Assembly: GCA_902779055.1 (NCBI GenBank)
Contig: CACZAD010000036.1
Location: 1-39,177, forward strand
Origin: Fibrobacter succinogenes
GTDB taxonomy: Bacteria; Fibrobacterota; Fibrobacteria; Fibrobacterales; Fibrobacteraceae
DNA: 39,177 bases
Reading direction: 5' to 3'
The notes under the pieces were generated by a model. That model was given only the letters and a program-made list of their open reading frames with translations, did no database searches and was not told the DNA's origin. Positions 26,128 to 33,857 of this stretch are shown one piece after another. The translations under genes were made by a program, and so were the position numbers. Position 1 is the first letter of the stretch. Each line of letters begins with the position of its first letter.

Positions 26128-27597
26128 ATGCCATTTAATTTTAAAAATGCAAATGTCGGTGTTCGCGAAAACCGTCTTGGATCCATCACTGGATTTTCGG
26201 GTGATTTGGAAACGCTCGCACACCGTTCTCAATGCGGTTCCGTCAAGAATCGTGAACGCTGCTTTAGCCAATCCAGTTCTTGCCTTTCAGGCTGCGCCTT
26301 GGATCAGCTCATCAGTATCCGTAATGTGGCTGTCGTCTACCACGCCCCTGCCGGTTGCGTCGCCCTTGCACAAGGCGAAGATGTCAAGTTTCGCCAGCTT
26401 GCCGAACGCATTAACGAAAAGACAAATTCCGTTTACGTCTGCACGGACTTGAACGAAAACGACACCGTCTTTGGTGCCATCGAAGCACTCCGCAAGGCAA
26501 CGAAGTACACTTACGAAAAGTTCCACCCGGAAGCAATCTTCCTTTCGTCTTCTTGCGTGTCGGGCGTGATTGGTGAAGATGTTGACGGCCTCGCTGACGA
26601 ACTCGCCGACGAATACGACATTCCCATCATTCCGATCCATTGCGAAGGCTTCAAGAGCCGCATTTGGGCCAGCGGTTTCGATATCGCGGACCACGCCGTT
26701 TTGCAGGGAATCGTGAAACCGCCCGAGAAGAAGAACAACAAGATCATCTTCAAGAACTTCTTTGAAAGCGCCCGCCCGAAGATTACGGAACTCTTCAAGG
26801 AAATTGGTGCAGAACCGCAATTCGTTTACTGTAACTCCACCGTCGAAGAGCTTTCGCACTTGAGCGAAGCCCAGGCTATGGTCTGCATTTGCGGTACGCT
26901 TGGCACCTACCTCGGCAACGCCCTTGAAGAAACTTACGGCGTCCCGTACGTGCGCACCATCAACCCGAACGGCATTACCGGTTTTGAAACCTGGTTCCGC
27001 GCCATCGGCAAGACGATCGGCAAGGAAGCCGAAGTGGAACGCTACATCGAAAAGCAGCGAGCCATTTACCTGCCGCAAATCGAAGAAGTCAAGAGGGAAC
27101 TCAAGGGACTCCGTGCCGTGATCGGCATGGGCCCGGGCTACACCTACGAAGTTTCTCGCGTGCTGCAGGAACTTGGAATGGAAGTGGTTCACGGACTCGC
27201 CTGGCATTACGACTACAAGTACGATAACGGTCAGATTCCGCCGGCACTCGAACATTTGCTGAAGACATCGCCGAAGGGGCTCAAGCTCACCGTGGCCGAC
27301 CAGCAGAACTACGAAGTGATGAGCGTATTGAACTACCACAAACCGGATATTTACTTTAGCCGTCATCCAGGTTCAACAGTATGGGCCATCAAGCAGGGTT
27401 ACGCAGCTCTCTTCGTCGCTGATGAATACATGATCTTCGGTTACGAAGGAACACTCAACTTTGCAAAAAGCATTCTCGACACCATCAAGAACCGCAGTTT
27501 TGAAAAGAGCCTTGCCGCTCGAATCAAGTTGCCCTATACCAAGTGGTGGTACGAGCAGGAAACAGACAAGTTCCTGAAGCCGGAAGGCGCAAGATAA
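26128..27597 (+). CDS. Nitrogenase-like alpha subunit (NifD/NifE/MarD-like), pair A
   Basis: A 489-residue component-1 alpha-type protein. P-cluster-type Cys52, Cys77 (HAPAGC) and Cys143 (SSSCVSGVIGED) are spaced as in NifD/NifE. Cys255, 11 residues before LEETYGVP, aligns with cofactor ligand Cys275 of Azotobacter NifD (Cys 11 residues before MEEKYGIP). Residues essential for N2 reduction are replaced: Gln191 by Trp180, His195 by Asp184 (WASGFDIA), and cofactor ligand His442 by a non-His residue in VADEYMIFGYEG. Extra cysteines (36, 45, 56) precede the P-cluster region. So it likely holds an 8Fe cofactor but is not a nitrogenase; a C-S-cleaving Mar-like enzyme or a NifE-like scaffold are the options. 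A strong terminator ends the operon. Confidence 0.85.
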   Translation: MPFNFKNANVGVRENRLGSITGFSGDLETLAHRSQCGSVKNRERCFSQSSSCLSGCALDQLISIRNVAVVYHAPAGCVALAQGEDVKFRQLAERINEKTNSVYVCTDLNENDTVFGAIEALRKATKYTYEKFHPEAIFLSSSCVSGVIGEDVDGLADELADEYDIPIIPIHCEGFKSRIWASGFDIADHAVLQGIVKPPEKKNNKIIFKNFFESARPKITELFKEIGAEPQFVYCNSTVEELSHLSEAQAMVCICGTLGTYLGNALEETYGVPYVRTINPNGITGFETWFRAIGKTIGKEAEVERYIEKQRAIYLPQIEEVKRELKGLRAVIGMGPGYTYEVSRVLQELGMEVVHGLAWHYDYKYDNGQIPPALEHLLKTSPKGLKLTVADQQNYEVMSVLNYHKPDIYFSRHPGSTVWAIKQGYAALFVADEYMIFGYEGTLNFAKSILDTIKNRSFEKSLAARIKLPYTKWWYEQETDKFLKPEGAR

Positions 27598-27621
27598 TTA
27601 AAAAATTTTTTTGACATGGGT

Positions 27622-27658
27622 TCTCCTGCGGGATTTATTTCCGCAGGAGATTTTTTTT
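27622..27658 (+). terminator. Rho-independent terminator of the nifB-K-D operon
   Basis: TCTCCTGCGG (27622-27631) pairs with CCGCAGGAGA (27641-27650), followed by eight Ts. Confidence 0.95.
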
Positions 27659-27694
27659 GAGAATAAAACTTTTTTTTAAAGTTTAAAAAATATA

Positions 27695-27723
27695 TTGACG
27701 AAAAAAATTTTTTGGTTTATATT
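27695..27723 (+). promoter_or_regulatory. Promoter of the methyltransferase transcript
   Basis: TTGACG (27695-27700), 17-base spacer, TATATT (27718-27723): close to the sigma70 consensus. Transcription would start near 27730. TTCCTA/TAGGAA (about 27726-27746) forms a small hairpin whose 3' arm holds the AGGA of the leader peptide. Bases 27598-27908 hold only this leader and the preceding terminator. Confidence 0.75.
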
Positions 27724-27751
27724 TATTCCTACCAATTTTATAGGAATTTAA

Positions 27752-27799
27752 ATGAATATTCAATTTGCAAATATTTGTTGTTTGAGCGGCCGATGTTGA
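27752..27799 (+). CDS. Cysteine-codon leader peptide (methyltransferase)
   Basis: A 15-codon frame, MNIQFANICCLSGRC, with TAGGAA upstream and the last sense codon Cys. Cys codons are TGT TGT at positions 9-10 and TGT at 15, directly before TGA. It sits immediately upstream of a complete attenuator. A ribosome stalled at the TGT TGT pair leaves ACGGGCG (27799-27805) free; a ribosome that reaches the stop covers it. This is the layout of amino-acid attenuators such as trpL, with cysteine as the sensed amino acid. Evidence is purely positional and codon-based, but all parts fit. Confidence 0.75.
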   Translation: MNIQFANICCLSGRC

Positions 27800-27866
27800 C
27801 GGGCGCTTATTGCGGTATTGAATGATTTTCTCGCCCGTGTAAGGTTCTCCTGCACGGGCTTTTTTA
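27799..27866 (+). terminator. Attenuator with antiterminator and terminator stems
   Basis: The antiterminator pairs ACGGGCG (27799-27805, starting inside the leader stop codon) with CGCCCGT (27832-27838). The terminator pairs GCCCGTG (27833-27839) with CACGGGC (27853-27859), followed by TTTTTTA. The two are mutually exclusive because they share the 27833-27838 arm. Full leader translation favours termination; stalling at Cys codons favours read-through into the methyltransferase gene. Confidence 0.82.
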
Positions 27867-27908
27867 TGGTCTTTTGACCACAACTCAAAAAATTTAAGGA
27901 TTAAAACA

Positions 27909-28751
27909 ATGGAAAGTTTAACGGCAAAACTTTGCGCTTTTGCCCGTGCCTGGCATTCGTCCCATTCGGACCATACGGTTTTCAATGACTTTTTGGCATT
28001 GGACTTTATGGGACGAGAAGAATACGAGAAGGTTTCAAATTTCATCTTAAAGCGATTCCCGCAGGAGTCGGAGAATTCGGTTGAATTTTTCAATCGAAAA
28101 TATTTTCTCCCGATTGTGCTTTCTCGGAGCCGCTTTGCCGAGGACCGCGTGAAACTCCAAGCAGAGTCGGGTAAAATCCAATATGTAATTTGCGGAGCCG
28201 GTGTCGACACATTTTCGTTTCGCAATAAGAATCCGAATGTCGAAGTTTTTGAACTTGATTTGCTTGCCACGCAAAGCTACAAGAAAAATCGCATTCGAGA
28301 ACTCCACTGGAACATTGCAAAGAATGTCCATTTTGTAGCAGTAGACTTCGGCAAGGACCGAATTATAGACAAGCTCGTTGAAAACGGATTCGATCGCAAT
28401 AAGCCAACGGTTGTCAGCATATTGGGCGTTTCGTATTATCTGCCGCTGTCCGTATTCGCTGAAACCATTCGTCAATTCTCGGAAATCGCAACAACAGGAA
28501 TTTCAATCATCTTTGACTATCTGCAAAAGGGTGCGTTCTCAGCTCCAGTTCTGCAATTGAAAAAGATTGTAGCCGATTGCGGAGAAACGATGGCGGAAGG
28601 TTTTCGCGATCGCGAAGTTTTCGACGCGCTTGAACATAGCGGTTTCAAGGTCGATGAATTTCTTGGCGAAAGCGCATTGCAGCAGCGCTATTTTCGGACG
28701 GGAAACCTTAAAGCATTTGATTCCGTGCGTCTAATCGCAGCAATAAAGTGA
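27909..28751 (+). CDS. SAM-dependent methyltransferase, leucine carboxyl methyltransferase (LCM) family
   Basis: A 280-residue class I methyltransferase of the LCM/TcmP-like family. SAM-binding motif I is VICGAGVDTFSFR (93-105), with the acidic residue after strand 2 in VFELDLLATQ (113-122), then FVAVDFGKD and a SILGVSYYL block. Family members methylate carboxylates or other small acids; the substrate here is unknown. AAGGA precedes the start. Transcription depends on the cysteine-codon attenuator just upstream. In Bacillus subtilis an unrelated SAM methyltransferase, YrrT, likewise heads the mccA-mccB transsulfuration operon, so a role in sulfur or SAM turnover is plausible. Confidence 0.85.
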   Translation: MESLTAKLCAFARAWHSSHSDHTVFNDFLALDFMGREEYEKVSNFILKRFPQESENSVEFFNRKYFLPIVLSRSRFAEDRVKLQAESGKIQYVICGAGVDTFSFRNKNPNVEVFELDLLATQSYKKNRIRELHWNIAKNVHFVAVDFGKDRIIDKLVENGFDRNKPTVVSILGVSYYLPLSVFAETIRQFSEIATTGISIIFDYLQKGAFSAPVLQLKKIVADCGETMAEGFRDREVFDALEHSGFKVDEFLGESALQQRYFRTGNLKAFDSVRLIAAIK

Positions 28752-28802
28752 TTATAGAAAATCGTTATCGCCAGCTCCAGAAAAATAGTATAAAGAAATC
28801 TC

Positions 28803-28831
28803 TTGCCAAAGCGAAAGGCTTTATCTAAATT
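28803..28831 (+). promoter_or_regulatory. Promoter of the transsulfuration operon
   Basis: TTGCCA (28803-28808), 17-base spacer, TAAATT (28826-28831). CCTAT-N7-ATAGG follows at about 28836-28852 with the leader AGGA in its 3' arm, the same arrangement as in the leader at 27726. Confidence 0.7.
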
Positions 28832-28860
28832 AAAACCTATAAAAGAAATAGGATATAAAA

Positions 28861-28923
28861 ATGAATTTTTCTTTCAATAGCTTGAATTTCGTGTGTTGTT
28901 GTCGATGTCGGACGGGCATCTAG
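28861..28923 (+). CDS. Cysteine-codon leader peptide (transsulfuration operon)
   Basis: A 20-codon frame, MNFSFNSLNFVCCCRCRTGI, with ATAGGA upstream. TGT TGT TGT CGA TGT places four Cys codons within five positions (12-14 and 16). As in the leader at 27752, the last codons contain ACGGGC. Five Cys-free Phe/Asn-rich residues open both peptides (MNIQF, MNFSF), suggesting the two leaders are homologous. A terminator follows within 30 bases. Inferred: expression of the downstream pair rises when charged Cys-tRNA is scarce. Confidence 0.78.
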   Translation: MNFSFNSLNFVCCCRCRTGI

Positions 28924-28986
28924 TTTTTAGGCTATTCTTTTAAACAGATTCCCGCTCGGTTTTATGTTCCGTAGCGGGATTTTTTT
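28909..28986 (+). terminator. Attenuator before the transsulfuration pair
   Basis: The terminator pairs TCCCGCT (28950-28956) with AGCGGGA (28973-28979) and ends in seven Ts. The likely antiterminator pairs CGGACGGG (28909-28916, at the end of the leader peptide) with CCCGCTCG (28951-28958), 7 of 8 positions pairing including one G-U. GATGTC/GGCATC within the leader end (about 28904-28920) could compete. The antiterminator is weaker than at 27799. Confidence 0.68.
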
Positions 28987-29052
28987 ATTCAAAAAATTTC
29001 AAAAAAAACAAAGGCGCTATCACATAATAGCGTCACAGGAGATTATTATCTT

Positions 29053-30210
29053 ATGGCACATTCCAACTACATCGAAACAAAACTCATTCACGGCGGCATT
29101 GATGGCGACAAGGTTACCGGAGCAGTCAACGTTCCCATTTACCAGACTTCGACCTACAAGCAATACGGTCTTGGCGAAAACTCGGGTTGGGAATACTCCC
29201 GTACAGGAAATCCGACGCGCGCTGCGTTGGAAGCCTTAATTGCAGAACTCGAAGGTGGCGTCGCAGGTTTTGCGTTCGCTTCGGGTATGGCCGCCACGAC
29301 GACCGTTCTTTCGCTTTTTAAGCAAGGCGACCGCATCATCATTTCGAGCAATGTTTATGGCGGTACATTCCGCGTCTTGGATAAAGTTTTCAAGAATCTC
29401 GGCATCAGCTATTCCATCGAAGACACGACTGATTTGAAGACGCTCGAAACCAAGATTACACCCGATGTCAAGGCGTTCTTCGTCGAAAGCCCCGCAAACC
29501 CGCTTTTGACCGTAACGGACTTGGCAGGCGTTGCAGCCATCGCCAAGAAGCACAATATCTTGACCATCGTCGATAATACATTCATGACGCCTTATTTGCA
29601 GCGTCCGCTGGAACTCGGCGCCGATATCGTGGTGCATTCCGCAACAAAATATTTAGGCGGTCATAGCGATTTGGTGGCAGGACTTGCCGTCGTCAATTCC
29701 AAGGAACTCGCTGAACGCCTCGCCTTTACGCAGAACGCAACCGGCGCTGTCCTCGGACCATTCGACTCCTTCCTTTTGATTCGCGGCATCAAGACGCTCG
29801 GCGTTCGCCTGGATCGCCATACCGAAAATGCCGAAACCATCGCACGCTACCTCGAAAAGCACGAAGCCGTGAAGCACGTTTATTATCCGGGTCTTCCGAC
29901 AGCACAGGGTTATGAAATCAACAAGAAGCAGGCTAAAAATGGCGGTGCCATGATTTCATTCGAACTCCGCGAAAACTACGACATCAAGAAATTCTTTAAA
30001 GCACTGAAACTCGTTTCTCTCGCCGAAAGCTTAGGTGGCGTCGAAAGCCTCGTATGCCATCCGGCCACAATGACGCACGCGTCCATTCCAAAGGAAATCC
30101 GCGAAAAAGTCGGCATCACCGACGGACTCATCCGCTTGTCCGTGGGCATCGAAAAAGTCGACGATATCATCTCGGATGTAAACGCAGCCATTGAAGCGGC
30201 CAAGGCATAA
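29053..30210 (+). CDS. Cystathionine gamma-lyase/gamma-synthase family PLP enzyme (MccB/MetB-like)
   Basis: A 385-residue Cys/Met metabolism PLP enzyme. PLP-binding Lys199 is in HSATKYLGGHSD, and the blocks YSRTGNPTR, FASGMAA and VYGGTFR are typical of cystathionine synthases and lyases; it lacks the insertions of long MetY. Because it is followed 10 bases later by an MccA-like cysteine-synthase homologue, I favour cystathionine gamma-lyase (cysteine from cystathionine, as in B. subtilis MccB), but gamma-synthase or OAH-sulfhydrylase activity cannot be excluded by eye. It lies under a Cys-codon attenuator, which fits a cysteine-supplying enzyme. Confidence 0.87.
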   Translation: MAHSNYIETKLIHGGIDGDKVTGAVNVPIYQTSTYKQYGLGENSGWEYSRTGNPTRAALEALIAELEGGVAGFAFASGMAATTTVLSLFKQGDRIIISSNVYGGTFRVLDKVFKNLGISYSIEDTTDLKTLETKITPDVKAFFVESPANPLLTVTDLAGVAAIAKKHNILTIVDNTFMTPYLQRPLELGADIVVHSATKYLGGHSDLVAGLAVVNSKELAERLAFTQNATGAVLGPFDSFLLIRGIKTLGVRLDRHTENAETIARYLEKHEAVKHVYYPGLPTAQGYEINKKQAKNGGAMISFELRENYDIKKFFKALKLVSLAESLGGVESLVCHPATMTHASIPKEIREKVGITDGLIRLSVGIEKVDDIISDVNAAIEAAKA

Positions 30211-30220
30211 GGAGCGAGAT

Positions 30221-31132
30221 ATGCATTACTACGAATCCATGAAATCCTTGATCGGGAAAACTCCGCTTGTCAAACTGACGCACGTCGGCATCCCGGAAGG
30301 TGTAAACTTATTTGTAAAGCTCGAACTTTGGAACCCTTCGGGCAGCGTAAAAGACCGCGCTGGGCTTTATATGGTCGAAGATGCGTTCGCCAAGGGAACG
30401 CTTAAACCCGGCGGAACGATCATTGAAGCGACCGCGGGCAATACAGGGCTTGGCATCGCCTTTGCCGCACTCAACCGAGGCGTACGTGTGATTTTCGTTG
30501 TTCCGACCAAATTCTCGCAAGAAAAGCAGACGCTTTTGCGCGCACTCGGAGCAGAACTCATCAACACTCCGCGTGAAGAAGGCATGCTTGGCGCAGAGAA
30601 GAAAGCTGAAGAATTGCTCAAGCAAATCCCAAATTCCATTTCGCTCAGGCAGTTCCACAATATGGCAAATCCGCGCGCCCACTACGAAACGACAGGTCCT
30701 GAAATTTACGATGACCTCGATGGACACGTCGATTATGTAGTGGCAGGCGCAGGAAGCGGCGGCACATACAGCGGCATTCTTAAGGCCCTCAAGGAACGCA
30801 ACCCGAAAATCCAGGGTGTGTTGGCAGACCCCGTAGGCTCCACAATGGGCGGCGGCGAACACGGCGATTACAACATCGAAGGTATTGGAAACGATTTTAT
30901 CGCCGACACTATGGATATGTCGCTTGTCGACCAGGTCATCAAAATCAACGATGACGACGCCTTTGGCGGCTCCCGTGAACTCGCCCAGAAAGAAGGAATC
31001 TTTGCAGGCTCTTCGTCGGGAGGCGCATTCGCAGCGGCCAAGAAACTGATTGCATCCGGCGCAAAAGGCAACATCGTCTTCATCGCCCCTGATCGTGGCG
31101 ACCGCTACTTTAGCAAGGGTTTATACAAGTAA
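30221..31132 (+). CDS. Cysteine synthase / cystathionine beta-synthase family enzyme (MccA-like)
   Basis: A 303-residue fold-type II PLP enzyme. Lys44 is in NPSGSVKDRAG, the substrate loop is ATAGNTGLGIA (Ala-Gly where CysK has Ser-Gly) and the phosphate loop is GSGGTYSG. EKQTLLRALGAELINTP and GSSSGGAF resemble B. subtilis MccA, an O-acetylserine-dependent cystathionine beta-synthase. With the gene upstream it would turn homocysteine into cysteine. GGAG before 30221 fixes the start; the longer frame from 30191 overlaps the previous gene and is rejected. It is clearly distinct from cysK at 19697. Confidence 0.87.
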   Translation: MHYYESMKSLIGKTPLVKLTHVGIPEGVNLFVKLELWNPSGSVKDRAGLYMVEDAFAKGTLKPGGTIIEATAGNTGLGIAFAALNRGVRVIFVVPTKFSQEKQTLLRALGAELINTPREEGMLGAEKKAEELLKQIPNSISLRQFHNMANPRAHYETTGPEIYDDLDGHVDYVVAGAGSGGTYSGILKALKERNPKIQGVLADPVGSTMGGGEHGDYNIEGIGNDFIADTMDMSLVDQVIKINDDDAFGGSRELAQKEGIFAGSSSGGAFAAAKKLIASGAKGNIVFIAPDRGDRYFSKGLYK

Positions 31133-31161
31133 TTAAATATTGGTTTAACGATTGATTCGAG

Positions 31162-31194
31162 AAATCCCCTGATGTTTAGGACATCAGGGGATTT
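31162..31194. terminator. Bidirectional terminator
   Basis: AAATCCCCTGATGT (31162-31175) pairs perfectly with ACATCAGGGGATTT (31181-31194), a 14-bp stem between the convergent MccA-like gene and ABC permease gene. Confidence 0.9.
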
Positions 31195-31223
31195 TCACAG
31201 TCGCTTTTAAAAGCTCATTTAAA

Positions 31224-31988
31224 TTAATTCGCCTTCGTCCAGAACAATACCTTGCGCTTTACGAATTCAAAAAGTTCCATAATTGCAAGGACCACAATGC
31301 CCGTCCAAAGGATTCCGGCCACCATGTTGGGGTAATCGGAATAGTCTGCATAAAATTGCACAAAATGTCCGAGCCCCGTATTTTCGCCGAAGAGTTCTGC
31401 AACGGTGAGCATGATAAATGAAAGTCCCATGCCCACGGAAAGCCCGGAGAATATGGAAGGAAGGCTTGCGACAAACGCAATTCTCCACAAGTATTCAAAT
31501 CGCCCAATGCCAATGATAGCCGCGTTACGCTTGTACTTTTCAGGAATATCAGCGGCACCCGCAGCGGTGTTCAAATAGATGGGCCAAAAAGCGGCAATAA
31601 AAATGATGAATGTGGAAGAAAGATAGAACGTCGGCAAAATGGCAATCGCATAAGGAATGTAAACGTTTGGCGGAATGGGTGCAGCAAATCGGGAAATGGG
31701 TTTTAACATATTGCCCACCCAAGGAACAGATCCAGAAACAATTCCAAGGGAAATCCCGACGAAGGCCGCCGCAAAGTAAGCAGGCACAAGCTTCAGAAGC
31801 GACGCCCCCGCACTTCGCAAAAGTTCTTCACACGAATTCAAAAGAGCATCTACAATCGCCTTTGGCGACGGGAACAAGTATTGGCTACTCCATTCCGGGC
31901 CGCTACTGATGAATGTCCAAATTCCAAGCAATAAAAGCAGGAATAAAAATCCCGAAAATTTAGATAGGTATTTCACAAAAATTCTCAT
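31224..31988 (-). CDS. ABC transporter permease, SsuC/TauC family
   Basis: A 254-residue inner-membrane protein with about six membrane segments and the EAA-type coupling motif region near AAGAADIPEKYKRNAAIIG. It belongs to the sulfonate/nitrate/taurine permease family. Its ATG overlaps the stop of the ATPase gene by 4 bases. It is the last gene of the porin-SBP-ATPase-permease operon. The substrate is not set by sequence; the surrounding sulfur genes and Cys-codon leader favour an organosulfur compound such as a sulfonate or methylthio compound. Confidence 0.88.
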   Translation of the reverse strand: MRIFVKYLSKFSGFLFLLLLLGIWTFISSGPEWSSQYLFPSPKAIVDALLNSCEELLRSAGASLLKLVPAYFAAAFVGISLGIVSGSVPWVGNMLKPISRFAAPIPPNVYIPYAIAILPTFYLSSTFIIFIAAFWPIYLNTAAGAADIPEKYKRNAAIIGIGRFEYLWRIAFVASLPSIFSGLSVGMGLSFIMLTVAELFGENTGLGHFVQFYADYSDYPNMVAGILWTGIVVLAIMELFEFVKRKVLFWTKAN

Positions 31989-32800
31989 ATGCTAGCGCCC
32001 TCCTGTACGGTATGGCCAAGTTTTTCAAGGATGTCCTTGTGATAGGCCTCTTCGATTTCGATAATTGTTTTTTGGACTTTTTCGTTGCGGAACCATTCGG
32101 TGCGACTTTTCTTCACCGGGAAATCCAAAGGAATATCGGCAATGATGCGACCAGGTGTCGAACCCAACACGATAATTCGGCTCCCTAGATAAACAGCCTC
32201 GCGAATATCGTGCGTCACAAACAATGTTGTTATCGGGCGGTCTTTTACGCCACGGCAAAGTTCAAGGACCAAATCCTGAAGGCTCGCACGATTTACAGGA
32301 TCAAGCGCTCCAAAAGGTTCGTCCAAAAGAAGGGCATCCGCCCCAACGCTTAACGCTCTAGCAATGGCTCCGCGTTGACGCATACCGCCCGAAAGTTCAA
32401 AGGGATATTTATGGAGGCTTCCCGAAAGCCCCACCAAGTTCAGATATTCTTCTGCCAAATGTTTTGCAAAACGCCCATTGACCTTTTTAGTCTTCTTGAT
32501 TGCGAGCGAAACATTCTGGAGGAGCGTAAGCCAAGGAAAAAGGGTGTAGTCCTGAAAGACTACACTCCTTTCTGCGGAAGGCTTTTCAATTTCCTTTCCG
32601 TTCCAATAGACATGCCCCTCGTTTGGCTTGGTAAGCCCTGCGAGAAGGTTCAGCAAAGTAGTCTTGCCACTTCCGCTTTCGCCTAGGAGACATACAAACT
32701 CGCCAGGTTTGATTTTCAAGTTGATGTCTTTCAGGATGGGCTTGCCATCATAGGAAAAAACGAGATTTTTTACTTCAAAACCGCTTTGCGTTTGATTCAT
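31985..32800 (-). CDS. ABC transporter ATP-binding protein, SsuB/TauB family
   Basis: A 271-residue ATPase that powers import. Walker A GESGSGKT (40-47), Q-loop Gln83 (FQDYTLFPWLT), signature LSGGMRQR (136-143), Walker B ALLLDEP (156-162) and switch His197 (FVTHD) are all intact. The family is that of taurine, sulfonate and nitrate importers. It begins 11 bases after the binding-protein gene and overlaps the permease start, so translation is coupled. Confidence 0.92.
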   Translation of the reverse strand: MNQTQSGFEVKNLVFSYDGKPILKDINLKIKPGEFVCLLGESGSGKTTLLNLLAGLTKPNEGHVYWNGKEIEKPSAERSVVFQDYTLFPWLTLLQNVSLAIKKTKKVNGRFAKHLAEEYLNLVGLSGSLHKYPFELSGGMRQRGAIARALSVGADALLLDEPFGALDPVNRASLQDLVLELCRGVKDRPITTLFVTHDIREAVYLGSRIIVLGSTPGRIIADIPLDFPVKKSRTEWFRNEKVQKTIIEIEEAYHKDILEKLGHTVQEGASI

Positions 32801-32811
32801 GTTGAAATTCC

Positions 32812-33840
32812 TTAATTCCTAGACTTAAATATTTTTTCTGCCTGAGCGTAGAATTCAGACTTCGGCTTTTGCTTGCGAATTTCGGTAAGCGCATTGCGAT
32901 AGTAGTCCGTGATGACATATTCAGAGACCTTCTTGTCGGACTTGATGAATTCAGCATCCTTCAAGAAATCCCAGAAAAATTCGACGCCCTTAACATTCGG
33001 GTCGGTATCCTGCGTGACATAACCGCTATAAAAAGCCTTGTTGACGAGCGCCGTATCGAGTTTGATCCACTTCGCAATGATTTCAACGCTCCTCTTGTGA
33101 TCATTCTGCACAACCTCCTCGGCTTCCAAAAGTGACTTAATCAAGCGCTTGTAAATATCGTCACGACCTTCAAGCTTGCGGAGCGATGCAATCAGGCGGC
33201 AGCAGATATGCCCCGGATTGATGTCCTTACTGCGGAGCACCACAGAAAGGCCTGCTTCTTCGGCGCGGAGGTCATGCGGACCCCAGGTAACACCAGCGTA
33301 AACGCTACCGTTCTTCACGGCTTCGATAACGGCAGGCGGATTCTTGAGTTCTACAATGGAGACTTCCTTGCGCCAATCGATACCTTCTTTTTTAAGACCG
33401 CCACGAACAATGGCGTCGGCAGTTCCCAATCGGATTGTAGCGATTTTCTTCCCTTTGAGATCGCTCAATTTTTTGACGGAACCGGCATTTTCCTTTCGAG
33501 TGATGACCGCCTGGTCGCCACCCATGATGCCACCAATAACGCGAATGTCAGCCCCCTGCGAAATGTGGATAAGCGGAGCGAGAGAACCAAATGCACCAGC
33601 ATCAAGCTTACCTGCGCGAACAGCAGCAATGCCGTCACCGGAATTCGAGAATTCCACCAAGGTCACATCAAGTCCGTTCTTCTCGAAAATGCCAGCATCT
33701 TTCGCGATGTAGAATTTAGCATGTCCCGTCGAAGAAAGATAACCGATGGAAAGCTTGTCTGCGGCAATCGTAGATGATACGCAGGCGAGAACAAAGAGGA
33801 AAGCCGTAGCAATTCGGGTGTATAATTTAATCTGAGTCAT
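32812..33840 (-). CDS. ABC transporter substrate-binding protein, SsuA/TauA/NMT1-like
   Basis: About 342 residues. An N-terminal signal (MTQIKLYTRIATAFLFVLAC, cleavage near the following SSTIAAD) exports it to the periplasm. The mature part has the NrtA/SsuA/TauA fold signature: LSIGYLSSTGHAKFYIAKD, FEKNGLDVTLVEF, AVRAGKLDAGAFGS and LKGKKIATIRLG. I set the start at 33840 because GGAG lies 8 bases upstream; a frame from 33855 is possible. A CC pair (NPGHICCRLIAS) is notable. Specificity unknown; operon context suggests organosulfur uptake. Confidence 0.88.
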   Translation of the reverse strand: MTQIKLYTRIATAFLFVLACVSSTIAADKLSIGYLSSTGHAKFYIAKDAGIFEKNGLDVTLVEFSNSGDGIAAVRAGKLDAGAFGSLAPLIHISQGADIRVIGGIMGGDQAVITRKENAGSVKKLSDLKGKKIATIRLGTADAIVRGGLKKEGIDWRKEVSIVELKNPPAVIEAVKNGSVYAGVTWGPHDLRAEEAGLSVVLRSKDINPGHICCRLIASLRKLEGRDDIYKRLIKSLLEAEEVVQNDHKRSVEIIAKWIKLDTALVNKAFYSGYVTQDTDPNVKGVEFFWDFLKDAEFIKSDKKVSEYVITDYYRNALTEIRKQKPKSEFYAQAEKIFKSRN

Positions 33841-33857
33841 TGTTAAATTCTCCATTG

